From the NCBI GenBank assembly GCA_003524565.1, contig DQGU01000071.1, positions 1-5,549 of the forward strand: a stretch of 5,549 bases of DNA, in the 5' to 3' direction. The first letter of the stretch is position 1. Every line of letters begins with the position of its first letter. The position numbers and the translations under genes were made by a program. The notes below the pieces were generated by a model, which made no database searches, was not told the DNA's origin, and saw only the letters and a program-made list of their open reading frames with translations. Source of the DNA: Rhodospirillaceae bacterium. Lineage in GTDB: Bacteria > Pseudomonadota > Alphaproteobacteria > Micavibrionales > UBA2020. Below are positions 1 to 5,549 of the stretch, piece by piece.

Positions 1-239
1 GAGCCCTTGACGGTGTCGTACATGTGCCAGCGCCAGTCGTCTTCGCCGTTGTTGCCAAGGGCCGCGGAAATCCCGCCCTGCGCGGCGACGGTGTGGCTGC
101 GCGTCGGGAATACCTTGGTGATGCAGGCCGTTTTCAGCCCTTTTTCCGCCATGCCGAAAGTGGCGCGGAGGCCTGCGCCGCCGGCGCCGACGACGACGAC
201 GTCATATTCGTGTTCGATAATCGCGTAGGATTGCTGCAT
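1..239 (-). CDS. sdhA: Succinate dehydrogenase flavoprotein subunit, N-terminal part (cut by window edge)
   Basis: This is the catalytic subunit of complex II. It oxidises succinate to fumarate through covalently bound FAD, on the cytoplasmic face of the inner membrane, linking the TCA cycle to the quinone pool. Only the first 79 codons are present (ATG at 239-237). Seen: a hydrophobic strand, then the FAD-binding Rossmann loop GAGGAG at residues 18-23, then TRSHTVAAQGG at 47-57. His49 matches the histidine that carries the covalent 8-alpha-histidyl FAD in this family. GNNGEDDWRWHMYDTVKG (62-79) is also typical of SdhA. The start lies 6 bases after the sdhD stop with no strong Shine-Dalgarno sequence, so translation is probably coupled to sdhD. 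The family is normally about 590-600 residues, so most of the gene and probably sdhB lie beyond base 1. Fumarate reductase FrdA is the alternative, but the adjacent SdhC and SdhD favour SdhA. Confidence 0.97.
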   Translation of the reverse strand, partial: MQQSYAIIEHEYDVVVVGAGGAGLRATFGMAEKGLKTACITKVFPTRSHTVAAQGGISAALGNNGEDDWRWHMYDTVKG

Positions 240-245
240 GATATA

Positions 246-650
246 TTACCCGATAAGTCCGAAGTTGATACGCAGGATGGCGTAAATCGCGACGATGCCC
301 AGAAGAAGGAACGCGAGCTTGTTGACAAGCAGCAGCGCGACCTTCTGGCCTTCGCAGTGGATGTAATCCTCGATAATCACCTGTACGCCCAGCGATGCGT
401 GGTAAAACGCTGCCGCCAGAAACGTGGAAAGCGCCAGCGCGGCGCAAGGCTGCTGCAACCACATGATGAACGCATCGTGGTTATGCGTGACCAGCTGCGG
501 CAGCTGCGTGAACAGGTAAATCAGCGACGGCACCATGGCGATGCCCGATACGCGCTGCACCCACCAGTGGTGCGTGCCGTCTTTGGCGCTGCCAAGGCCA
601 CGCGCGCGGCCAAGCGGGGTGCGGATAGATGAATTGTTGTTTGCGGTCAT
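246..650 (-). CDS. sdhD: Succinate dehydrogenase membrane anchor subunit SdhD (cytochrome b556 small anchor)
   Basis: This is the hydrophobic anchor that, with SdhC, holds SdhAB to the inner membrane, binds haem b and forms the ubiquinone site. It has 134 residues, a normal family length. Seen: a polar N-terminus, then GTHHWWVQRVSG (25-36), typical of alphaproteobacterial SdhD. Three hydrophobic segments lie at roughly 35-55, 60-92 and 104-130. FYHASLGVQVIIEDY (82-96) aligns with the E. coli SdhD segment carrying haem ligand His71 and quinone-site Asp82-Tyr83, giving His84, Asp95 and Tyr96 here. A Shine-Dalgarno-like AGGA sits 9 bases before the ATG. The gene starts 3 bases after the sdhC stop and ends 6 bases before sdhA, so it belongs to one tight operon. 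The residue assignments are by eye against E. coli. Confidence 0.95.
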   Translation of the reverse strand: MTANNNSSIRTPLGRARGLGSAKDGTHHWWVQRVSGIAMVPSLIYLFTQLPQLVTHNHDAFIMWLQQPCAALALSTFLAAAFYHASLGVQVIIEDYIHCEGQKVALLLVNKLAFLLLGIVAIYAILRINFGLIG

Positions 651-653
651 GTT

Positions 654-1034
654 TTAACGTCCTGCGTAAAACCAGAGGGCGGCGGTGATGGCGATTGCGC
701 CGAACAAAACGGCATAGCCGCTCGCATAGGCGCCTTTCAGCGTCAGCCAGCGTCCGGTATCCCATACCAGATGGCGCAGGCCGTTCAGAAAATGGAACAC
801 CAGCGAAAACAACCAGCCCGCCAGCATCAGCTGTCCGATAAGGCTATGGGTGAAATCGTGGAAATGGTCGAAAGATTTTGCCCCGCCCAGTGCGGCCATC
901 AGCCACCACACGGCAAGAAGCGCACCGACGGCAAGGCCAAAGCCCGTCACGCGGTGCAGGATGGACAGGAACATCGTCAGCTGCCAGCGGTAGATTTGCA
1001 GGTGCGGCGACAGGGGGCGGCTATTGTTTTGCAT
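654..1034 (-). CDS. sdhC: Succinate dehydrogenase cytochrome b556 subunit SdhC
   Basis: This is the large membrane anchor of complex II and the first gene of the sdh operon. It has 126 residues, normal for the family. Seen: the signature RPLSPHLQIYRW (6-17), with SPHLxIY, followed by SILHRVTG (24-31). Ser24 and Arg28 correspond to the quinone-site Ser27 and Arg31 of E. coli. Transmembrane segments lie at roughly 31-51, 64-84 and 105-123. VFHFLNGLRHLVWD (79-92) matches the haem-binding helix, with His81 in the place of E. coli SdhC His84, and His88 and Asp92 following. The ATG at 1034-1032 lies about 10 bases after a weak GGA. Upstream is a 485-base divergent gap shared with addB, which probably carries the sdh promoter. 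Confidence 0.96.
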   Translation of the reverse strand: MQNNSRPLSPHLQIYRWQLTMFLSILHRVTGFGLAVGALLAVWWLMAALGGAKSFDHFHDFTHSLIGQLMLAGWLFSLVFHFLNGLRHLVWDTGRWLTLKGAYASGYAVLFGAIAITAALWFYAGR

Positions 1035-1103
1035 AATGTGTATTCCGTAGGGTCACGAAACAAATGGCGGCCACGGCTTGCGGCGGCGCACGAGATATAT
1101 AGG

Positions 1104-1132
1104 AACATATCGCCCGAAGTGCCCCGCGTCCA
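1104..1132 (-). promoter_or_regulatory. Candidate sigma-70 type promoter for sdhCDA
   Basis: Read on the minus strand, TGGACG (1132-1127) and TATGTT (1109-1104) are separated by exactly 17 bases. Each matches 4 of 6 consensus positions (TTGACA, TATAAT). Transcription would begin near 1097, giving an untranslated leader of about 60 bases before sdhC. Some promoter is expected here because sdhC is the first gene of its operon, but this exact placement is an inference. An overlapping ATATAT just downstream could serve as an alternative -10. Confidence 0.4.
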
Positions 1133-1166
1133 GTCGCCGCGCTATAAAAATATGGAATAAAGCCTT

Positions 1167-1198
1167 CTAAATGCCCATAAAAAATAGGACTAAATGCC
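1167..1198. repeat. Pair of 9-base direct repeats (CTAAATGCC) upstream of sdhC
   Basis: CTAAATGCC occurs at 1167-1175 and again at 1190-1198, with starts 23 bases apart, roughly two turns of the helix. The copies sit in an AT-rich island (about 1141-1198) inside otherwise GC-rich sequence. They lie upstream of the candidate sdh promoter and upstream of the candidate addB promoter on the other strand. The placement would suit a regulator-binding site, but no known regulator motif is recognised. Confidence 0.4.
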
Positions 1199-1252
1199 GT
1201 CCATGCGCATCCGCCCCGCAATACGGCGGCCACAAGGCAGGACTAACGCGCG

Positions 1253-1281
1253 CTTGACTTTTCATATCCAAAACGTAAGCT
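1253..1281 (+). promoter_or_regulatory. Candidate sigma-70 type promoter for addBA
   Basis: CTTGACT (1253-1259) contains a five-of-six match to the -35 box (TTGACT at 1254-1259). After 16 bases comes TAAGCT (1276-1281), a weak -10 (3 of 6). CTTGAC followed by a weak -10 is a common look for alphaproteobacterial housekeeping promoters. Transcription would start near 1288, leaving a leader of about 230 bases before addB. The AT-rich TATATAT at 1294-1300 is an alternative -10, but it is too far from this -35. Confidence 0.45.
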
Positions 1282-1350
1282 GCTATCAACAGCTATATAT
1301 AAAGTAAAAAGAAGGGTGTGCCGGAGCAGACGGAGAGAGGCCGTGCGGAT

Positions 1351-1401
1351 ATGTGCCGCGCTGCCGTATTCGCCATATACTCCTGCCGGATTTCGTTGTA
1401 A
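1351..1401 (+). other. Short upstream open frame in the addB leader (16 codons), speculative
   Basis: An ATG at 1351 opens a 16-residue frame ending at TAA (1399-1401). It follows a purine-rich GGAGAGAGG (1332-1340) by 10 bases, which could act as a Shine-Dalgarno sequence. The peptide, MCRAAVFAIYSCRISL, resembles nothing I recognise. It may be chance, because short frames are common. It is listed because of the good ribosome-site candidate and because another frame begins 2 bases after its stop. Confidence 0.2.
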
Positions 1402-1441
1402 TTATGGCTACCTACAACAGACATCCGGATTCGAAGTTTCT

Positions 1442-1456
1442 TGCGGCCGCGCCGCA
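1442..1456. repeat. Small perfect hairpin in the addB leader
   Basis: TGCGGC (1442-1447) and GCCGCA (1451-1456) form a six-base-pair stem with a three-base loop. There is no T-run after it, so it is not an intrinsic terminator. It lies 64 bases before the addB ATG. It could slow ribosomes or stabilise the leader, but GC-rich DNA makes such hairpins by chance. Confidence 0.3.
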
Positions 1457-1506
1457 GGATTTGTGGCCTGCCCACGCGCAACGCGCAAGGGTTCGGCGGC
1501 GACAAC

Positions 1507-1512
1507 GAAAGG
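1507..1512 (+). promoter_or_regulatory. Ribosome binding site of addB
   Basis: GAAAGG ends 7 bases before the ATG at 1520. It decides the start: the frame stays open upstream to a GTG at 1316, but the 68 extra codons give a sequence unlike AddB. The conserved N-terminal block (VYTVAPDQPFL) begins shortly after Met1520. Confidence 0.65.
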
Positions 1513-1519
1513 CACGTCC

Positions 1520-4500
1520 ATGACTGACCGTCCGCGCTCCGGCGATAACGCCCCGACCAAACGGCAAGAACATGCCGGCGTTTATACCGTTGCGCCAGAC
1601 CAGCCCTTTCTGGCCGCAACGGCGCGCGGTATTTTGGCGCGCATCGGCAACGACCCGCTGAAGCTGTCCGACCTCACCATTCTTGTGCCGAACCGCGATA
1701 CCGCGTTTCAACTGCGCCAAGCGTTTATGGAGCAAATGGGCGGCCGCCCCGGCATCATGCCGCGCATCGACGCGCCGGGGGATATCGACGATGGTTATCT
1801 CTCGCTCCGCATGGCGGACAATCAGGTTTTGTCGCAGGCCTTGATGGATATTCCGCCGCCCGTGACGCGGCTGGAGCGTCAATTGATGCTTGCCTCCGAA
1901 ATCATGAAAATTCCGGGCATGGCCTCGTCGCTCCAAAAAGCCGTGAAGCTGGGCGGGGAGCTCGGCAATTTTCTGGACGAGCTGCAATCCAATAACATCC
2001 AGCTGCGCGATATCGACCGCCTTGTGCCGGATGCGTTTAAAAAGCAATGGGCACCGACGGCGGATTTCCTGCGCATCATCACCGACGTCTGGCCGAAAAA
2101 ATTGCAGGAAATGGGGCAGGTTGACCCCGAAGAACACCGCAGCGCCCTGATACAAATACAGGCCGCGCACTGGCAAATGTCGCCGCCGAAAAACCCCGTG
2201 ATTGCGGTTGGCTTTTCCGATACCAACCCCTCGACTTTGGCGCTGCTCAAGGCCGTTATCGGCACGCCGGGCGGTGCGGTTGTTTTGCCGGGCGTTGATA
2301 CGGCGCTGGATGACAAAAGCTGGGATGTGCTGACGCCGGTGCATCCGCAGTTTTCGTTCAAAAAAATCCTCGCCGCGATGGATGTGGCGCGCAAGGATAT
2401 CCGTACGCTCGAAGGGGCGGAAACAGCGCCGCAGCACGCGCGCGCGAATAATCCCGCGCTGACATCGCGCGAGCGGCAAAAACTGCTGCGCGAAGCTATG
2501 CGCCCCGCCGGCACGGCGGAGGGCTGGAGCCACCTGAAAGCCAGCAAAAAAACACCTGCGCGTATCGCCAAATTGGCCGAGCCCGCCAATGACGATAAAA
2601 CCATCAGCGCCGCCGCGCTGAACGGCATGGATTTGGTGACATGTGGCTCCCCGCAGGAAGAGGCCAGCGTTATCGCCCTCAAAATGCGCGAAACGCTCGA
2701 AGTTTCCGGCCGCACGGCGATGCTGGTGACGGCTGACCGCTCCCTCGCGCGGCGCGTATCGGCGCGTTTGAAATACTGGGACATTCATGTGGATGACGGC
2801 GCGGGCATTTCGCTTGCCGATACGTCGGCGGGAGTTTACCTGCTCGCCTCCGCCCACATGGCGACCGAAGAATGGGCGCCGGTGCCGCTTTTGGAGGCGC
2901 TCAAGCATCCCCTCGCCACCATGGGCGAGAGTAAGGCTGATTTCCGCGATAAGCTTGCCGCCATCGAAGATATGGTGCTGCACGGCCCGCGCCCGGGTCC
3001 GGGGGCGGAGGGCATTAAAAATATGCTCGCAGCCGCTTTCAACCGTCAATCGCGCCGCCCCGACCAAAAGCTCAGTAAGGAAGAACTGGCCGCGAAAGAG
3101 GCCGATTTGACCGCCTTCATCGACCGCATCGATGCCGCAGGCAAGCCGTTTTTTGATATGGTCAATTCAGGCAAGCCGCAGCCCTTTGCGCAATATCTGG
3201 ATGCGCATATCCGCTTTGCCGAAACGCTGGCCGCCGAAGGCAAAACCAAAGGCGCCGACCGCATCTGGCGCGGCGACGACGGTGTGAAAGCCGCGCGTTT
3301 CATGACGCAGCTCAAAGACGCCGCGCAAAAACTGCCCGATGTAACCGGCCGCGATTATGTGGATGTGCTGCAAGGGTTGATGCGCGATGTGACGGTGCAG
3401 CCGACCGCGCGCCCGCACCCCGTTCTCAAAATCGTCACGCCCGAACAGGCCGCCCTGCAAAAAGCGGATGTGGTTATTATCGGCGGCATCAATGACGACG
3501 TATGGCCGCGCAAAACGGCAGAAAATCCGTGGCTGTCGCCCGATATGGTCAAAAAACTCGGCCTGCGCGAAGCGGAAGAAAGCATCGGCCGTGCCGCGCA
3601 CCAGTTTGTGCAAATGGCATCCAACCCCAACGTTCTTTTGTCGCGCAGCGTGCGCAGCGGCGATGCGCCCAGCGTGGCCTCGCCCTTCCTCACACGCCTG
3701 ATGATGGTGCTGAAAGGCGCAGGGCTCGAGAGTGCGATTGAAAGCCGCGACCAGCTGCGCGACATTCACGCCGCCATGCACACCCCGGGCGATGTCACGC
3801 CCATCGACCCGCCCGCACCGACGCCGCCTGTATCGGCGCGCCCGAAAAAATTGCCGGTGACGGCGGTTGAATCGCTGATGCGCGACCCTTATACCGTCTA
3901 TGCGAAATATGTGTTGAAACTGCGCCCGCGCGACCCGCTGGACGCCAGCCCCAGCGTATCGGAAAAAGGCACGTTCACGCACGACGCGCTGGATGAATTC
4001 GTCAAGAAATTCCCCGATAAACTGCCGGATAACGCGCTGGATGAATTGCTCAAGATTGGCGAGGAAACATTCAAGGCGCGGATGAACAACCCCTCCGTGC
4101 AATCTTTCTGGTGGCCGCGGTTTGAACGCATTGCCAAATGGTTCGTGAAATTCGAAAACGAACGGCGCGAACTGTGCCGCACCATGGGCACCGAAGTGAA
4201 CGGCAAGCTGGAGATTGACCTTGGCGGCGGTGAAGTCTTTACCCTCACCGCGATTGCCGACCGTATCGACCGCGACGGCGAAGACCAGCTGCAGATTATC
4301 GACTACAAAACAGGCTCCGTGCCGCTGCAAAAAGCAGTCGGGCTCGGCTTTTCCCCGCAGCTGACGCTGGAGGCGCTGATTGCCTTCACCGGCGGGTTCG
4401 AAGGGATTGATGCGGGCGATGTCGGCGCGCTGCAATACTGGAAGCTGTCGGGCGGACGCCCCGCGGCCGAAGTCACCGAAGTGCGCGGCGATGTCAAAAA

Positions 4501-4744
4501 ACTGGTCGGCGAAGCGCGCGAAGGCGTGGAGCGTCTGGCCAAGGCCTTTAATGACCCCAAAACGCCGTATCTGTCGAACCCGCGCCCCGAATGGGCGCCG
4601 CGCTATCAGAACTACGAACACCTGTCGCGCAGCGGCGAGTGGGGCACGGTCAGCAAGACCAATAACAAAAAACAGCCGCGCAAAGCCACGCAGCGCCGCC
4701 GCAATACCGGCAATACGCCGGGCGGGAAGGGAGGGCCGAAATAA
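1520..4744 (+). CDS. addB: Double-strand break repair protein AddB, alphaproteobacterial type
   Basis: AddB is the second nuclease and DNA-tracking subunit of AddAB, which unwinds and trims broken DNA ends and promotes RecA loading. The product has 1074 residues, near the family length. Seen in order: N-terminal VYTVAPDQPFL; a degenerate superfamily I helicase body with TAMLVTADRSLARRV (399-413), DDGAG and GGINDDVWP (655-663), followed by NPWLSP and SIGRAAHQF; then a RecB-type PD-(D/E)XK nuclease domain. Nuclease landmarks are GTFTHDALDEF (His821), DRID (914-917) and IIDYKTG (Asp928, Lys930). No Walker A is visible near the N-terminus. Only two cysteines remain in the whole protein, so the four-cysteine iron-sulfur cluster of Firmicutes AddB cannot form; Asp789 in DPY occupies the usual CPF cysteine position. 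The last 32 residues form a basic, disordered-looking tail (10 Lys/Arg, no acids). It overlaps addA by one base. Confidence 0.95.
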   Translation: MTDRPRSGDNAPTKRQEHAGVYTVAPDQPFLAATARGILARIGNDPLKLSDLTILVPNRDTAFQLRQAFMEQMGGRPGIMPRIDAPGDIDDGYLSLRMADNQVLSQALMDIPPPVTRLERQLMLASEIMKIPGMASSLQKAVKLGGELGNFLDELQSNNIQLRDIDRLVPDAFKKQWAPTADFLRIITDVWPKKLQEMGQVDPEEHRSALIQIQAAHWQMSPPKNPVIAVGFSDTNPSTLALLKAVIGTPGGAVVLPGVDTALDDKSWDVLTPVHPQFSFKKILAAMDVARKDIRTLEGAETAPQHARANNPALTSRERQKLLREAMRPAGTAEGWSHLKASKKTPARIAKLAEPANDDKTISAAALNGMDLVTCGSPQEEASVIALKMRETLEVSGRTAMLVTADRSLARRVSARLKYWDIHVDDGAGISLADTSAGVYLLASAHMATEEWAPVPLLEALKHPLATMGESKADFRDKLAAIEDMVLHGPRPGPGAEGIKNMLAAAFNRQSRRPDQKLSKEELAAKEADLTAFIDRIDAAGKPFFDMVNSGKPQPFAQYLDAHIRFAETLAAEGKTKGADRIWRGDDGVKAARFMTQLKDAAQKLPDVTGRDYVDVLQGLMRDVTVQPTARPHPVLKIVTPEQAALQKADVVIIGGINDDVWPRKTAENPWLSPDMVKKLGLREAEESIGRAAHQFVQMASNPNVLLSRSVRSGDAPSVASPFLTRLMMVLKGAGLESAIESRDQLRDIHAAMHTPGDVTPIDPPAPTPPVSARPKKLPVTAVESLMRDPYTVYAKYVLKLRPRDPLDASPSVSEKGTFTHDALDEFVKKFPDKLPDNALDELLKIGEETFKARMNNPSVQSFWWPRFERIAKWFVKFENERRELCRTMGTEVNGKLEIDLGGGEVFTLTAIADRIDRDGEDQLQIIDYKTGSVPLQKAVGLGFSPQLTLEALIAFTGGFEGIDAGDVGALQYWKLSGGRPAAEVTEVRGDVKKLVGEAREGVERLAKAFNDPKTPYLSNPRPEWAPRYQNYEHLSRSGEWGTVSKTNNKKQPRKATQRRRNTGNTPGGKGGPK
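4727..4735 (+). promoter_or_regulatory. Ribosome binding site of addA inside the addB 3' end
   Basis: The purine run AAGGGAGGG, within the last codons of addB, places GAGG (4731-4734) 9 bases before the addA ATG at 4744. Together with the TAATG stop/start overlap it supports coupled translation of the two subunits and fixes the addA start. Confidence 0.75.
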
Positions 4745-5549
4745 TGCCGAAGCAAAACCCGGACGATTTGCACAAAAAACTCCCGCCCGCCGCGAACGAT
4801 GCCACGCATGAAGCGCCGCAGGAAAAACCGGCGAAAAAATCCGCGCGCGCGCCCAAGCTCGACCCCAATATCGCGCAGCGCAAAGCGTCCGACCCGCTGG
4901 CCAGCGTCTGGGTCACGGCCAGTGCGGGCACGGGCAAGACCAAGGTTCTCACTGACCGCGTTTTGCGTCTGATGCTGTCGGGCGCGACGCCGGACCAGAT
5001 TTTGTGCCTGACCTTTACCAAGGCAGGCGCGTCCGTCATGACCAACCGTATCCGCGAAGAGCTGTCGGTATGGGCGACCTGCGATGATAAAAAGCTTGAA
5101 GAAAAGCTGACCAAGCTCAGCGGCAAAGCGCCTGACGAGGCAACGACCAAACGCGCGCGCCAGATGTTTGCGGAATTTCTGGATGCGCATGGCGGGCTCA
5201 AAATCCAGACCATTCACTCTTTTTCGCAATCGCTTATCCGCCGCTTCCCGATTGAATCGGGCATTCCGCCCTATTTCGACGTCATGGACGACCAGACGGC
5301 GGCGGAAATGCTGCGTGAATCGCAGGCCGATATTCTGCGCCGCATCCAGCGGGAGCCGAATACCCCCCTCGCGCGGGCCGTGCATGCGGTGACGCCGGAA
5401 GTCTCCGAAGACGATTTCGCCGCGTTGATAGGGGAGCTGACATACCGCCGCGGGCAGCTGCTGGCCATTTTTGGCGAACAGGGCGGGCTCGAAGAAACCA
5501 TCGATGCGGTCTATGACCATCTGCAGGCGCCGCGCGGCATTGACGGCCA
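4744..5549 (+). CDS. addA: Double-strand break repair helicase-nuclease AddA, N-terminal part (cut by window end)
   Basis: AddA is the ATP-driven UvrD/RecB-family helicase subunit of AddAB, also carrying a C-terminal nuclease domain that lies beyond the window. The first 268 residues are present; the family is about 1150-1200 long. Seen: Q-motif Gln45 in NIAQRKASDP; Walker A ASAGTGKT (59-66, Lys65); motif Ia region LCLTFTKAGASVM (87-99); and GGLKIQTIHSF (150-160), followed by RRFPIES (166-172), the alphaproteobacterial AddA signature before the 1B region. Residues 1-40 form a Pro/Ala/Lys-rich extension with no predicted fold, longer than the short lead usually seen before the Q motif. In motif Ia the usual AAxEM pattern reads GASVM, so Glu is replaced by Val98. 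It overlaps the addB stop (TAATG) and has a good ribosome site, so the pair is co-transcribed and probably made in matched amounts. Confidence 0.96.
   Translation, partial: MPKQNPDDLHKKLPPAANDATHEAPQEKPAKKSARAPKLDPNIAQRKASDPLASVWVTASAGTGKTKVLTDRVLRLMLSGATPDQILCLTFTKAGASVMTNRIREELSVWATCDDKKLEEKLTKLSGKAPDEATTKRARQMFAEFLDAHGGLKIQTIHSFSQSLIRRFPIESGIPPYFDVMDDQTAAEMLRESQADILRRIQREPNTPLARAVHAVTPEVSEDDFAALIGELTYRRGQLLAIFGEQGGLEETIDAVYDHLQAPRGIDG

Larger units (their letters stand above)
1404..1523 (+). other. Short open frame overlapping the addB start (39 codons), speculative
   Basis: An ATG at 1404 opens a 39-residue frame whose TGA (1521-1523) overlaps the addB ATG in the form ATGA, the classic arrangement for translational coupling. 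The product begins MATYNRHPDSKFLAAAP and ends in a strongly basic RARVRRRQRKARP stretch. No Shine-Dalgarno sequence precedes it. The frame stays open upstream to 1308, and a GTG at 1353 would give 56 residues. I do not recognise the sequence. It could be a coupling leader, a degraded remnant of an upstream gene, or chance in GC-rich DNA. Confidence 0.2.

Noticed and set aside
24..632. Plus-strand open frame of 202 codons across sdhA and sdhD
   Set aside because: It runs opposite two confidently identified sdh genes; charged low-complexity composition and no family likeness.
1443..1450. GCGGCCGC (NotI site) as a sign of vector or cloning sequence
   Set aside because: It is part of a natural GC-rich hairpin, and the surrounding sequence shows no vector-like sequence; an eight-base site can occur by chance in GC-rich DNA.
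1471..1485. Tandem short repeat ACGCGCA twice in the leader
   Set aside because: Only two imperfectly bounded 7-base copies in GC-rich sequence; too little to call a repeat element.
1316..1519. GTG start extending AddB by 68 residues
   Set aside because: The added sequence is Cys/Arg-rich and unlike AddB. GAAGG abuts the GTG with no spacing, whereas Met at 1520 has a well-placed GAAAGG and sits just ahead of the conserved N-terminal block.
1412..3067. Long open frame of 551 codons on the minus strand opposite addB
   Set aside because: It is a mirror of the strong codon bias of addB. The product is rich in Arg, His and Gly, has no recognisable motif, and addB on the plus strand is certain.
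3167..4621. Open frame of 484 codons on the minus strand opposite the 3' half of addB
   Set aside because: Same cause: GC-rich codon usage leaves the antisense frame open. Its composition (Arg, His, Phe, Gly) is unlike a real protein, and it lies over the addB nuclease domain.
4612..5520. Open frame of 302 codons on the minus strand opposite addA
   Set aside because: It is antisense to clear AddA helicase motifs and spans the addB/addA junction, with no domain recognised.

Overview
The window looks like a chromosomal segment of an alphaproteobacterium of moderate-to-high GC. Three things point there: the gene order sdhC-sdhD-sdhA, the sequence style of the SdhC/SdhD membrane anchors, and an addB-addA pair of the alphaproteobacterial AddAB type rather than RecBCD or the Firmicutes type. 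A deep-branching lineage is possible but cannot be settled from this sequence.

Left part (1-1034, minus strand): the start of a succinate dehydrogenase (respiratory complex II) operon, read leftwards as sdhC, sdhD, sdhA. The genes are 3 and 6 bases apart. sdhA is cut by the window edge, and sdhB would be expected beyond it. SdhC and SdhD form the haem b and quinone-binding membrane anchor. SdhA is the FAD-carrying catalytic subunit.

Middle (1035-1519): a 485-base divergent intergenic region. It holds a candidate minus-strand promoter for sdh, a pair of 9-base direct repeats, a candidate plus-strand promoter for addBA, and a leader of about 230 bases. The leader contains a short GC-rich hairpin and two tandem short open frames, the second overlapping the addB start as ATGA. 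No conventional gene is convincing here.

Right part (1520-5549, plus strand): addB (1074 residues, complete) and addA (first 268 residues, cut by the window end), overlapping by one base (TAATG). Together they encode the AddAB helicase-nuclease, which resects double-strand DNA ends to load RecA for recombinational repair. AddB shows the degenerate helicase-like body and a PD-(D/E)XK nuclease domain. AddA shows the Q motif, Walker A and the following superfamily I motifs.

Overall this is ordinary housekeeping DNA, and I found no convincing undescribed system. The points worth a second look are local: changes in AddA motif Ia, the missing iron-sulfur cysteines in AddB, low-complexity tails on both sides of the addB/addA junction, and the structure of the leader and repeats between the two operons.
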